A stretch of 21,975 bases of DNA from an uncultured Acidimicrobiaceae bacterium (GTDB taxonomy: Bacteria > Actinomycetota > Acidimicrobiia > Acidimicrobiales > Ilumatobacteraceae). This document shows positions 15,300 to 21,975 of the stretch, in pieces. The stretch covers positions 1-21,975 of the forward strand of contig CAIXHI010000066.1 in the NCBI GenBank assembly GCA_903919215.1, in the 5' to 3' direction. The first letter of the stretch is position 1. The number at the start of each line of letters is the position of its first letter. The position numbers and the translations under genes are program-made. The notes below the pieces were generated by a model, which made no database searches, was not told the DNA's origin, and was given only the letters and a program-made list of their open reading frames with translations.

Positions 15300-15373
15300 G
15301 GGGCTATAGCTCAGTCGGTTAGAGCGCATCCCTGATAAGGATGAGGTCCACAGTTCGATTCTGTGTAGCCCCA
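15300..15373 (+). tRNA. ileT: tRNA-Ile(GAT)
   Basis: A complete 74-base cloverleaf: acceptor arms GGGGCTA/TAGCCCC, D stem GCTC/GAGC, anticodon stem CATCC/GGATG with loop CTGATAA (anticodon GAT, reading ATC/ATT), variable loop AGGTC, T arm CACAG-TTCGATT-CTGTG, discriminator A. The 3' CCA is not encoded (CCG follows). Its position after gyrA and the DUF3566 gene matches the ileT location in Mycobacterium; the tRNA-Ala that usually accompanies it is not seen. Confidence 0.96.
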
Positions 15374-15408
15374 CCGGACCCTTTGTTTGTAAGGGTCTCC
15401 CACGATTG

Positions 15409-15440
15409 CAGCCACCCTCTGCGGGTGGCTGTGCTCGTTT
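15409..15440 (+). terminator. Intrinsic terminator downstream of tRNA-Ile
   Basis: CAGCCACCC (15409-15417), loop TCTGC, GGGTGGCTG (15423-15431) form a perfect 9-bp stem, followed after a few bases by a short TTTT. A weaker hairpin, GACCCTT/AAGGGTC, lies closer to the tRNA (about 15378-15398). The short T-run makes termination strength uncertain. The rest of 15441-15589 shows nothing I can identify. Confidence 0.55.
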
Positions 15441-15589
15441 TCGCCGATCGCTGCGGCGATTCCGCTGGATATCTCCCCGACGGCCAGTCGTGTCGCTGCG
15501 ACCACTTTTCGACGACTGCGGTCACCGCATGTTGCCGTTCATCGAACTGCCGCGACTGGACGAGGCGCTCGCCGCGCACTGACATCCAG

Positions 15590-15958
15590 TTAGTGCGCCG
15601 CGCCGATCCACTGGAAGAACACGACCTCCACCCCCGCCGGGTCGAGCACGCTGAGGTTGCGGTGGCCCCATGGTTGGTCGGCGAGTTCACGGTGCAGCAC
15701 TACCCCTGCTGCGGCCAGGCGAGCAGCGAGGCTGGCGACATCGTCGACCTCGATCGACAGGAACAGTCCGCTGACCGGTTCGCTGTGTGAGTGCTCGATG
15801 AGCTCCATCCGGCCGACATCGCCGTAGCCGAAGATGCAGCCCCGACCTTGGCCGCCGTCTGCCGGCCACTGGCGGGTGATCGGCCAGCCCAGCACCGAGC
15901 CGTAGAAGTGACATGCAGCGTCGAACTGGTCGGTGTGGCGCACGATGCGGAGTTCCAT
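15590..15958 (-). CDS. VOC-superfamily (glyoxalase/bleomycin-resistance fold) protein
   Basis: A 122-residue single-domain protein. It starts MELRIVRHTDQFDAACHFYG, followed by SVLGWPITRQW, then GRMELIEHS, SGLFLSIEVDDVASLAARLA, and ends DPAGVEVVFFQWIGAAH. This is the paired beta-alpha-beta-beta-beta layout of vicinal-oxygen-chelate proteins. Candidate metal ligands are His8, the Glu in MELIEH and the Glu in GVEVVFF. Substrate and reaction cannot be read from sequence. ATG 15958 is preferred over 15997 because TACAGT ends 6 nt upstream, a leaderless arrangement, and the N-terminus fits the fold. It is divergent from the small membrane protein at 16019. Confidence 0.8.
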   Translation of the reverse strand: MELRIVRHTDQFDAACHFYGSVLGWPITRQWPADGGQGRGCIFGYGDVGRMELIEHSHSEPVSGLFLSIEVDDVASLAARLAAAGVVLHRELADQPWGHRNLSVLDPAGVEVVFFQWIGAAH

Positions 15959-15964
15959 GCGGGC

Positions 15965-15970
15965 ACTGTA
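15965..15970 (-). promoter_or_regulatory. Predicted leaderless -10 for the VOC gene
   Basis: On the minus strand, TACAGT ends 6 bases before the ATG at 15958. No clear -35. The opposing -10 at 16007-16012 lies 36 bases away, so the two promoters may compete. Confidence 0.4.
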
Positions 15971-16006
15971 CGGGCGCTCGGCCATCGGCCCGTTCATGGG
16001 GCTTGG

Positions 16007-16012
16007 TACGCT
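16007..16012 (+). promoter_or_regulatory. Predicted leaderless -10 for the small membrane protein gene
   Basis: TACGCT ends 6 bases before the ATG at 16019, with no Shine-Dalgarno and no obvious -35. Confidence 0.4.
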
Positions 16013-16018
16013 CCGCCC

Positions 16019-16153
16019 ATGAAGATGTTGCGCCGAGCGATCGTTGCTCTCAGCATGGCAGGTGCAATTTTCGCCACCCTGCGCATGCGCGGCAAGGGTG
16101 GCGTGCCTCCGCAGGCGGGTGGCTGGCGCGAAGTCGACGTGCCGCCGCGATGA
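16019..16153 (+). CDS. 44-residue predicted membrane protein
   Basis: A short ORF, MKMLRRAIVALSMAGAIFAT followed by LRMRGKGGVPPQAGGWREVDVPPR. Positive residues at the start, a hydrophobic stretch at about residues 7-21 and a basic LRMRGKGG after it suggest a single membrane-anchoring helix, or an uncleaved signal. Support for it being real: a -10 hexamer 6 nt before its ATG, and its stop overlaps the start of the next gene as ATGA, the usual sign of translational coupling. I do not recognise a family. It could alternatively be only a leader peptide controlling the downstream gene. Confidence 0.6.
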   Translation: MKMLRRAIVALSMAGAIFATLRMRGKGGVPPQAGGWREVDVPPR

Positions 16154-17133
16154 ATGCGCCGATCATCGGGCTGGTGGGGCATGGCGTCACCGGCAGCCGA
16201 GTGGCAGCACATCTGGTGGCCCAGGGCCGGCGTGTTGCGGTGTACGACCCGGCCCCATCGGTCGGCGTTCGCAGCAGCCTCGTGCGGGTCGATGACGCTG
16301 CGGATCTCTGCGAGTGCGATGTGGTGGTGCTGTGCCACCCCACCCCGCACCGCCTGTTGGCTGAACGGTTCCTGAGCGACGGCACTGCGGTCGTGTCGCT
16401 CAGCGACGACCTCGACGACCTGCGAGCGATGCTGGACATGCAGGTAATCGCTGAACGGCACGATGCTGCACTGGTGGTGGGCGCAGGGATGAGTCCTGGC
16501 CTGTCGGGATTGCTGGCCGCCTCACTGGCCGAGCAGGTGCACACACTCGACGAGTTGCACGTGGCCTTCCATGGCACCGCCGGCCCCGCCTGTGCCCGCC
16601 AGCACCACGATGCGCTCGGCGATACGGCGCTCGGGTGGCACGACGGCGAATGGATCGAGCCGCCCGGCGGTAGCGGCCGCGATCTGGTGTGGTTCCCCGA
16701 GCCGATCGGCGCCCACGATTGCTACCGGGCGGCACTGGGCGATCCTCTGTTGCTGCACCGTTCGTTCCCGCAGGCTGGGCGCATCTCGGCCAGGGTTTCG
16801 GCGACTCGCCGCGACCGTTTGACTGCGCGCCTACCGATGCTCACGCCACCGCACCCGACGGGCGACCTCGGGTCCGTGCGGGTGGAGGCACGCGGCGCGA
16901 ACGAACGTGGTGAGCGGGTGACGGTCATTGCCGGTGTAGCCGGACCGACCGCTGATCTGGCTGCAGCGGTGTGCGCCGCGACTGCGCTGCAAGTGGTGCA
17001 GCACGGTCTGCCCGCTGGCGTCTTTACACCCGGGTGTCGTGCCCTCGACTCGCTCGACCTGTTGCACCACGCCACTCGCTTGGGTGTGCATGTGCAGGAG
17101 TTCACCGGCGTCGCCCGACCTACCAGCTGGTAA
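16150..17133 (+). CDS. Saccharopine-dehydrogenase-like NAD(P)-binding protein
   Basis: A 327-residue protein that begins with a Rossmann fold: IIGLVGHGVTGSRVAAHLVAQ, with a GxGxxG-type loop, then RRVAVYDPAP, and DVVVLCHPTPHRLLAERFL. A second part has VVGAGMSPGLSGLLAASLAEQ and a C-terminal region with VAGPTADLAAAVCAATALQVVQHG and LPAGVFTPGC. This layout resembles the saccharopine-dehydrogenase-like and Gfo/Idh-like oxidoreductases rather than true lysine-pathway enzymes; the substrate is unknown. The start ATG overlaps the stop of the small membrane protein by four bases. The alpha/beta hydrolase begins 9 nt after its stop. Confidence 0.7.
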   Translation: MNAPIIGLVGHGVTGSRVAAHLVAQGRRVAVYDPAPSVGVRSSLVRVDDAADLCECDVVVLCHPTPHRLLAERFLSDGTAVVSLSDDLDDLRAMLDMQVIAERHDAALVVGAGMSPGLSGLLAASLAEQVHTLDELHVAFHGTAGPACARQHHDALGDTALGWHDGEWIEPPGGSGRDLVWFPEPIGAHDCYRAALGDPLLLHRSFPQAGRISARVSATRRDRLTARLPMLTPPHPTGDLGSVRVEARGANERGERVTVIAGVAGPTADLAAAVCAATALQVVQHGLPAGVFTPGCRALDSLDLLHHATRLGVHVQEFTGVARPTSW

Positions 17134-17136
17134 CTT
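17131..17136 (+). promoter_or_regulatory. Predicted leaderless -10 for the alpha/beta hydrolase
   Basis: TAACTT overlaps the stop codon of the preceding gene and ends 6 bases before the ATG at 17143. No clear -35; read-through from the upstream gene is equally possible. Confidence 0.35.
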
Positions 17137-17142
17137 GACGCG

Positions 17143-18003
17143 ATGAGCGTCGCCGCGGGTACCCCGCTGCAGATGCCGTGGCTCCCACCCGGTCACACGA
17201 TGGTGCTGGAGGGTCGCGGCGAGGTTTTCTATCGCCACCATGTGCACCCCGATCCGACGGTGCCCACCGTGCTGTTGTTGCACGGTTGGACGGCGAGCGC
17301 TGATCTGCAGTTCTTCACCGCCTACGAGACATTGGCCGAGCACTACTCGTTCGTGGCTATCGACCATCGTGGCCACGGCCGCGGCCTGCGCACGCCCGAC
17401 CACTTCGAACTCGCCGACGCGGCGGATGATGCCGCACTGCTGGTGCGTGCGTTGGGTCTCCAGTCGGTGATCACCGTCGGTTACTCGATGGGCGGTCCGA
17501 TCAGTTGTCTGCTGGCTCACCGCCACCCCGACCTTGTGCACGGCATGGTGGTGCAGGCCACGGCTCTCGAATGGCGCGCCACCTGGTACGAGCGTTGGCA
17601 ATGGAAGACCGTGCACCTGATGGGCTTCATCCTGCGCACCCGCGCGTATCCGCGCGCGATGCGGTGGGGGATCCGCCGCTTGCTGGGGCGCGGCGACGAC
17701 CTGACCAAGTACGTGCCGTGGATCTCGGCAGAGGTGCGCCGCAACGATTCGTTCCACATCGTGCAAGCCGGTCAGTCGCTCGGCCGTTACGACGCTCGCG
17801 TCTTTGCTCCGACGTTGGGCAAGCCTGCGGCCAGCCTGATCACCACCCGCGATCGCTTGGTGCGGCCGCGTAAACAGCGCGCGCTCGCCACGGCCCTGGA
17901 TGCGTACGTGATCGAGTTGGCCGACGATCACCTCGCGTCATGGACGTCTGCGCGGGAGTTCGCCGCCGCGACGCTCGCGCTCGTACAGCACGTCGACCGC
18001 TGA
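17143..18003 (+). CDS. Alpha/beta-fold hydrolase
   Basis: A 286-residue serine hydrolase. The oxyanion-hole motif LLLHGWTAS is at 44-52, and FVAIDHRGHGRG lies at 70-81. The nucleophile elbow GYSMGG is at 113-118 with Ser115. Likely catalytic Asp237 sits in TTRDRLV and His263 in ADDHLA, so the triad looks complete. The cap region (about 140-210) contains WYERWQWKTVHLMGF. The family includes esterases, epoxide hydrolases and haloperoxidase-like enzymes, and the substrate cannot be predicted. It may be co-expressed with the dehydrogenase-like gene just upstream. It converges with the DUF1003 gene with 12 nt between stops. Confidence 0.85.
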   Translation: MSVAAGTPLQMPWLPPGHTMVLEGRGEVFYRHHVHPDPTVPTVLLLHGWTASADLQFFTAYETLAEHYSFVAIDHRGHGRGLRTPDHFELADAADDAALLVRALGLQSVITVGYSMGGPISCLLAHRHPDLVHGMVVQATALEWRATWYERWQWKTVHLMGFILRTRAYPRAMRWGIRRLLGRGDDLTKYVPWISAEVRRNDSFHIVQAGQSLGRYDARVFAPTLGKPAASLITTRDRLVRPRKQRALATALDAYVIELADDHLASWTSAREFAAATLALVQHVDR

Positions 18004-18015
18004 CGCGGCTGCGAC

Positions 18016-18528
18016 TCACTGTTGTTTCTGGCGCGCAGCTTCCATCTTGTCGAGGCGCTCGGTCATCCGCTCGATCGCCTCGGACAAGCGGTCGAGGTGG
18101 TCCTGCAACTCACTGCTGGTGGGCACGTCGGCGAGCGACAACCGCACGCTCGCGATCTCGCGAGCGAGGAACTCGGTGTCGGCCTGGGTGCGCTCGGCGG
18201 TGCGCCGATCGTTGTCGGTGGTGGTGCGGTCGCGCTCTTCCTGACGGTTCTGCGCGAGCAGGATCAGCGGTGCGGCGTAACTGGCCTGGAGGCTGAGCAC
18301 CAAGGTGAGCAGCACCAGACCACGTTTGTTGGGGTCGAACTGGATGGCCGCTGGCATCACGTAGTTCCACGACACCCACACGGCGATGACGAAGCTCTGC
18401 CACACCAGGAAGCGGGCGGTGCCCAAGTAGCGAGCGATGCTCTCGCTGAACTGGCCGAAGGCGTCGGGGTCGTAGTGGACGCCGAGTCGGCGCCGCTGCC
18501 GCGGGGTGGAAAGATCGAGCCGCTTCAT
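18016..18528 (-). CDS. DUF1003 membrane protein
   Basis: A 170-residue protein. The DUF1003 core is clear: FGQFSESIARYLGTARFL, a first membrane helix VWQSFVIAVWVSWN, then FDPNKRGLVLLTLVLSLQAS leading into YAAPLILLAQNRQEERDR. The C-terminal third is charged and probably coiled coil (RLSEAIERMTERLDKMEAARQK). The family function is unknown. The ATG at 18528 overlaps the stop of the MgtE-N/CBS gene as ATGA, so the two products are made together. A similar pairing exists, as I recall, in mycobacteria (Rv1232c-Rv1231c region). Confidence 0.85.
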   Translation of the reverse strand: MKRLDLSTPRQRRRLGVHYDPDAFGQFSESIARYLGTARFLVWQSFVIAVWVSWNYVMPAAIQFDPNKRGLVLLTLVLSLQASYAAPLILLAQNRQEERDRTTTDNDRRTAERTQADTEFLAREIASVRLSLADVPTSSELQDHLDRLSEAIERMTERLDKMEAARQKQQ

Positions 18529-19766
18529 CGCGACACCGTCCCGGTGTTCACCCGCCTGCGCTGACGCCAACCGGTGGGCAGCGTGCGGTCGAGCACGTCG
18601 TCGACCGTGATCGCCCCGAGCAACCGGCCGGCTTCGTCGCACACGCCGAGCGACAACAGGTTGTAACTGGCCAACCGCTCGGCCACTTCCCGCTCGAGGA
18701 TGTCGGGCGTGATGGTGGGCTCTTGCTCCACGCAGCGGCCGAGTTCCATGGCCGGCGGCTCGCGCAGCAGACGTTGGAAGTGCACGACGCCGAGGTACTG
18801 ACCGGTGGGCGACTTGAATGGCGGCTGCACCACGAACACCTGGGCGGCGATGCTGACCAGCCACTCGGGGTCGCGGATCTGCGCGAGCGCTTCGGCGACA
18901 GTGGCGTTGGCGCCGAGGATGATGATGTCGGGAGTCATCAACGCGCCGGCGGTGCCCTCTTCGTAGGAGAGCAGGCGCCGCATGACGTCGGCGTCCTCCT
19001 CATCCATCGCGTCGAGCACTCGGGTGCGCTGCTCGCCGGGCATCTCGGCCAACAGGTCGGCGAGGTCGTCGTACTCCATCTCCTCGAGCACCGACACCAT
19101 GCGGTCGATGTCGAGGCCCTCGATGATGCGCAACTGTTCGGCCTCGGGCAACTCTTCCAGCAGGTCGGCCAGGCGTTCGTCGTCCATCGCCTCGGCGAGG
19201 AGTTTGCGCTGCGTCAGTGGCAGGGCACGCACCACACCGGCCACGTCGCTGGGGTGCATATCGCGCAGGCGGGCGGCCTCGGCCGCCATCTCGGTGCCGT
19301 CGACCGAGTGGAACAGGCCGGGCAGGTCGTCGACGTCGAGCAGTCGGTAGCTGGGGCGACGACGCAACGCGCTGCGCTGGGTGAGGCGCACTTTGGCCGG
19401 CTCCCACCAGTTCTGCTTGCCATCGGTGGCGGGGCGCAGGGCGATATCGCTGACGGTCTCGTCGCCGACCTTCTTGTCGATCAGGTCGCGGCCGATCAAG
19501 ATCTCGCCGGGGCGCGGCTTGAACGGGTTGAGGTCGATATCCCAACTGCGCAGCCGAGCACCATCACCGTCGAGGGTGGCGATGCGGCCGGCGTTGACGA
19601 AAATCCGCCGACGCTGGCTGGTGGCGGCGAAGCCGAGCACGCGCGGTGTGCCTCCGCGAGCTCCAGGAATCAGCACGATGTCGTCGAGGCGCCCGATGGG
19701 CGCGCCGCCCGCGTCGAGCAGTGGGAGGCGCATGATGCGAAATGCGTAAATCAGCTCCCCTGCCAT
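18525..19766 (-). CDS. Soluble MgtE N-domain/CBS-domain protein with PRC-like N-terminus
   Basis: A 413-residue protein. The N-terminal part (about 1-135) looks like two PRC-barrel-type halves (RLPLLDAGGAPIGRLDDIVL; ILIGRDLIDKKVGDETVSDI). An MgtE N-terminal superhelical domain follows (about 165-270; MHPSDVAGVVRALPLTQRKLLAEAM, LADLLEELPEAEQLRIIEGL, LADLLAEMPGEQRTRVLDAM). A CBS pair ends the protein (about 280-405; EGTAGALMTPDIIIL, LGVVHFQRLL, LGAITVDDVLDRTLP). The membrane domain of the Mg2+ channel MgtE is absent, so this is not a transporter by itself. The start at 19766 is chosen because TAGCCT ends 7 nt upstream; ATG-less extension to 19787 overlaps that promoter. It is coupled to the DUF1003 gene. 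Confidence 0.85.
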   Translation of the reverse strand: MAGELIYAFRIMRLPLLDAGGAPIGRLDDIVLIPGARGGTPRVLGFAATSQRRRIFVNAGRIATLDGDGARLRSWDIDLNPFKPRPGEILIGRDLIDKKVGDETVSDIALRPATDGKQNWWEPAKVRLTQRSALRRRPSYRLLDVDDLPGLFHSVDGTEMAAEAARLRDMHPSDVAGVVRALPLTQRKLLAEAMDDERLADLLEELPEAEQLRIIEGLDIDRMVSVLEEMEYDDLADLLAEMPGEQRTRVLDAMDEEDADVMRRLLSYEEGTAGALMTPDIIILGANATVAEALAQIRDPEWLVSIAAQVFVVQPPFKSPTGQYLGVVHFQRLLREPPAMELGRCVEQEPTITPDILEREVAERLASYNLLSLGVCDEAGRLLGAITVDDVLDRTLPTGWRQRRRVNTGTVSR

Positions 19767-19773
19767 GCGGGCC

Positions 19774-19779
19774 AGGCTA
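19774..19779 (-). promoter_or_regulatory. Predicted leaderless -10 for the MgtE-N/CBS gene
   Basis: On the minus strand, TAGCCT ends 7 bases before the ATG at 19766; no Shine-Dalgarno lies in between. Confidence 0.4.
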
Positions 19780-19811
19780 CCCCTCACCTGCAGTGCAAGG
19801 GTGGTGACTAT

Positions 19812-19827
19812 GTGCAGGTCGCTGCAC
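19812..19827 (-). repeat. Small inverted repeat between HNH gene and MgtE-N gene
   Basis: GTGCAG (19812-19817), four-base loop, CTGCAC (19822-19827), with another TGCAGTGCA at about 19790-19798. It lies 24 bases after the HNH stop without a T-tract, so it may be a weak terminator or an operator for the MgtE-N/CBS promoter. Confidence 0.3.
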
Positions 19828-19850
19828 TCATCAGGAGAGGGGAGCGCCCG

Positions 19851-21017
19851 TTAGGGCCCGGATCGTCGGGGCGGTGCGCCGCGGGGGTGGGTGGTGCGTT
19901 CGCTGCCGTCGGGCCAGGTGAAGTGGGCATCGGCGTTCGGCAGCAGCTTCACCTGGATGTCCTGGCGGTGGACGAGGTGGTGGTGGCGGTTGCAGAACAA
20001 CATCAGATTGTCGAGATCGGTAGGGCCGCCGTTTTCCCAGTAGTGGATGTGGTGGCCTTCGGTGTAGGTGACGGGGCGTTCGCAGCCGGGGTAGCGGCAG
20101 CCGCCGTCGCGGGCGGCCATGTGGCGAAACAGGTTGGCAGGCACGGTGTAGGTGGCGCGGCCGTAGCTGGTGGGCAGGGTTTCGCCGTCGCGGATGACCT
20201 TGTGCAGGATGCAGTCGCACAACAGGGTTTCGGTGGTGCAGTGGTGGAGGAGTCGGCCGGCGCCGGTGACGGCTTCCATGTAGCCGTTCAACGTGGACAG
20301 GTCCATCGACAGGTCGAGGTGTGGGCGGCGGCGCGGTGTTTCGTTGCGGTCGTGGTTGAGGTTGAAGAACGCGGCGATGTCGTGCAATGCGTCGGCCATG
20401 CGTTGGGGACGGGTACGGGTGTCGTCGGCGCCTTCCCAGGTGTCGGCGGTGGTCAATGCTTGTTCCAGTTGGATGCCGCCGGCTTCGTCGAGCACGAACC
20501 TGCCGACGAAGGCACCGTCGTCGGCACGGTCCATGATCAACGCCCGGTCGGGTTCGGCCGGCGGTGCGGTCTCGGCAACTTCGGCTTCGGCGCGTAGTTG
20601 CCACAGGTGGCAGAACAGCTCGGTCTCGGTGATGGTGCGCACGGACAGGTTGGCGACCATCTCGTGTTGTTGCTCGTCGAGGATTGGCCGCAGCGTGGAG
20701 GGGCAGCGTCGGCGCAGCACAGCGACTTGACCTTGCGACAACACACCGGAGAGCTCGGCTTCAGCGACGACAGAGTAGCGATCGAGGAAACGCCCGTGGC
20801 TGATGATCGCGGCGGCTTGTCGGCTGGTCATGCGGCACTGGTCGCGAAGCCAGGAACCGATCGACACCGCACCTTCGGCCGCGTATTCGCCGGACGTCTC
20901 CAGGCGGCGTAGGGCGAGGGCCAACACTGCTGCCTGTTGTTCATGTTCGCGCACGGCCGTGATGAACTGGGCCGGTGTGAGGAGGATCTGTTCAGCCGAC
21001 TCGAGCAGCGAACTCAT
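19851..21017 (-). CDS. DUF222/HNH endonuclease-domain protein
   Basis: A 388-residue protein of the DUF222-HNH family, often present in many copies in Actinobacteria (13E12-repeat-like). The DUF222 region spans about 1-250, including QAAAIISHGRFLDRYSVVAEAELSG. The C-terminal HNH domain (about 300-350) reads CRYPGCERPVTYTEGHHIHY, then NLMLFCNRHHHLVH, with paired cysteines and the catalytic-type HH and final HHH. Nuclease activity is assumed from the domain; the biological role of the family is unknown. The start at 21017 follows an excellent promoter with only 7 nt between -10 and ATG. Such genes can be mobile, but no terminal repeats are seen. Confidence 0.88.
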   Translation of the reverse strand: MSSLLESAEQILLTPAQFITAVREHEQQAAVLALALRRLETSGEYAAEGAVSIGSWLRDQCRMTSRQAAAIISHGRFLDRYSVVAEAELSGVLSQGQVAVLRRRCPSTLRPILDEQQHEMVANLSVRTITETELFCHLWQLRAEAEVAETAPPAEPDRALIMDRADDGAFVGRFVLDEAGGIQLEQALTTADTWEGADDTRTRPQRMADALHDIAAFFNLNHDRNETPRRRPHLDLSMDLSTLNGYMEAVTGAGRLLHHCTTETLLCDCILHKVIRDGETLPTSYGRATYTVPANLFRHMAARDGGCRYPGCERPVTYTEGHHIHYWENGGPTDLDNLMLFCNRHHHLVHRQDIQVKLLPNADAHFTWPDGSERTTHPRGAPPRRSGP

Positions 21018-21024
21018 GTCTCAT

Positions 21025-21053
21025 ACAGTACACACGTTCGCTCACCAAGTCAA
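21025..21053 (-). promoter_or_regulatory. Promoter of the DUF222/HNH gene (leaderless)
   Basis: On the minus strand, TTGACT (21053-21048), 17-base spacer, TACTGT (21030-21025), then 7 bases to the ATG at 21017. It is the best-formed promoter in the window, and its spacing implies transcription starting at the start codon. Confidence 0.65.
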
Positions 21054-21099
21054 CAGGAATCCACGAACGTTCCGAAGAAATTCTCGAGCGGGTCGCGGG

Positions 21100-21975
21100 T
21101 CAGACAGCGGCGACAGCGACGGCGGTGTCGCAGTAGGCCACACCACCGCCCCAGTCGGTGAGCGCGTCGTTGGTGAGCGAGTTGGCCACCTTGCCGTCGG
21201 CGTGCTGTGTGCCCCACCAACCCCACGGGATCACTACCAGGCCGTCGCGCACTCGGTTGCTGATGCGTACCGGCAACTCCAGCGAAGCGCGGTCGTTCCA
21301 CACTCGCGCGGTGCCGCCCTCTAGCAAGCCCAAGCGATCGGCGTCCGCAGCTGCGACCTCGACGAACGGGCCACCTTCACGGTCGCCATGACCCGGCAGC
21401 TGCGAGTAGCTGGAGTTGAGAAAGCGCGTGTGGTGCTTCGGCGTGAGCAGCGCGAACGGGTACTGCTCGTTCGGTGCCTCCGCCGGGGTGAGATAGGTGG
21501 GCAGCACCGGCTGACCCTCGGCGGCGAGCGCGTCGCAACGCAGCATCACCTTGCCCGACGGTGTGGCGAACCCGCCTTCGGCGAACGGGCGCCCGTCCTC
21601 GGGGTACGGCACCCGTTGGAAGCCCTCGATACGCAGGCGATCGATGTCGATGGTGGGCAGCGAGTCGCGCAGCACCGTGACGTCGTCGTCGAACAAGGCC
21701 GGCTCGGTGTAGCCCATCGCTCGTGCAAGCCGACGGTGCAGTTCGCTGTTGCTGACTGCCTCGCCGAGCGGGGCGATCGCCGCTTCGTTCCACCCCAGGT
21801 ACAGGTGGCCCCAGGAGGTGACGACGTCGGTGGCTTCGATGTGCGTGGTGGCCGGCAGCACGATGTCGGCGTAGCGAGCGGTGTCGGTGAGGAACTGCTC
21901 GTGCACCACGGTGAACAGGTCGTCGCGCAGCAACCCCTCGCGCACGAGTTCGGTGTTGGGCACTGACACCATCGG
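21100..21975 (-). CDS. Molybdopterin-dependent oxidoreductase, C-terminal part (cut by window edge)
   Basis: The visible 291 residues are the C-terminal part of a DMSO-reductase/formate-dehydrogenase-type enzyme. VHEQFLTDTARYADIVLPAT and THIEATD belong to the last part of the catalytic molybdopterin domain. LLTPKHHTRFLNSSYSQLPGH, then DADRLGLLEGGTARVWND and VIPWGWWG, match the molybdopterin-dinucleotide-binding domain. The end is DWGGGVAYCDTAVAVAAV, typical of assimilatory BisC-like members. The cofactor-binding N-terminus and any Fe-S motif lie outside the window, so the substrate cannot be assigned. The frame is open through the right edge; the Met at 21972 is internal, not a start. Confidence 0.85.
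   Translation of the reverse strand, partial: PMVSVPNTELVREGLLRDDLFTVVHEQFLTDTARYADIVLPATTHIEATDVVTSWGHLYLGWNEAAIAPLGEAVSNSELHRRLARAMGYTEPALFDDDVTVLRDSLPTIDIDRLRIEGFQRVPYPEDGRPFAEGGFATPSGKVMLRCDALAAEGQPVLPTYLTPAEAPNEQYPFALLTPKHHTRFLNSSYSQLPGHGDREGGPFVEVAAADADRLGLLEGGTARVWNDRASLELPVRISNRVRDGLVVIPWGWWGTQHADGKVANSLTNDALTDWGGGVAYCDTAVAVAAV

Noticed and set aside
15441..15589. Possible second tRNA after tRNA-Ile
   Set aside because: No cloverleaf arms or T-loop sequence could be found by eye.
18723..20597. 624-residue open frame on the plus strand
   Set aside because: It is antisense to the MgtE-N/CBS and HNH genes, both with clear domains; its sequence is a codon-bias shadow.

Overview
This window carries the replication-origin neighbourhood of a high-GC actinobacterial chromosome. 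Gene order is jag-yidC-yidD-rnpA-rpmH on the minus strand, then dnaA-dnaN-recF-dciA and gyrB-gyrA on the plus strand. A DUF3566 membrane protein and tRNA-Ile follow gyrA, as I recall for Mycobacterium. The divergent protein sequences and the inserted genes suggest a lineage outside the classical Actinomycetes, plausibly Acidimicrobiia (Ilumatobacter/Microthrix-like). That placement is inference.

1-2602 (minus): the rpmH operon, read leftwards from a promoter at 2699-2727. It encodes ribosomal protein L34, the RNase P protein, the membrane-insertion factors YidD and YidC, and the RNA-binding protein Jag, which runs off the left edge. Junctions are tightly coupled, mostly 4-nt stop/start overlaps, and yidD has no ordinary start codon. 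2603-2888: a divergent regulatory region with three DnaA boxes in front of dnaA. 2889-7048 (plus): dnaA, a candidate oriC (imperfect DnaA boxes, an AT-rich stretch, DnaA-trio-like triplets, a perfect hairpin), dnaN, recF and dciA.

7053-9081 (minus): an insertion between dciA and gyrB. It holds a family-2 glycosyltransferase with a repeat-rich C-terminal half and, downstream on the same strand, a secreted three-block collagen-like protein ending in an LPTAG-type cell-wall sorting signal. I read this as a candidate surface-collagen glycosylation unit, and it is the most unusual part of the window.

9277-15373 (plus): gyrB, gyrA, a small TadE-like protein, a proline-rich DUF3566 membrane protein and tRNA-Ile(GAT). 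15590-18003: accessory genes, namely a VOC-fold protein (minus), a 44-residue membrane protein coupled to a saccharopine-dehydrogenase-like Rossmann protein, and an alpha/beta hydrolase. 18016-19766 (minus): a soluble MgtE-N/CBS protein coupled to a DUF1003 membrane protein. 19851-21017 (minus): a DUF222/HNH endonuclease-like gene. 21100-21975 (minus): the C-terminal part of a molybdopterin oxidoreductase, cut by the right edge.

At least six genes start 6-7 nt after a TANNNT -10 hexamer, so leaderless transcription looks common here. No intergenic stretch exceeds 300 bases. I saw no insertion sequence, CRISPR array or rRNA gene.
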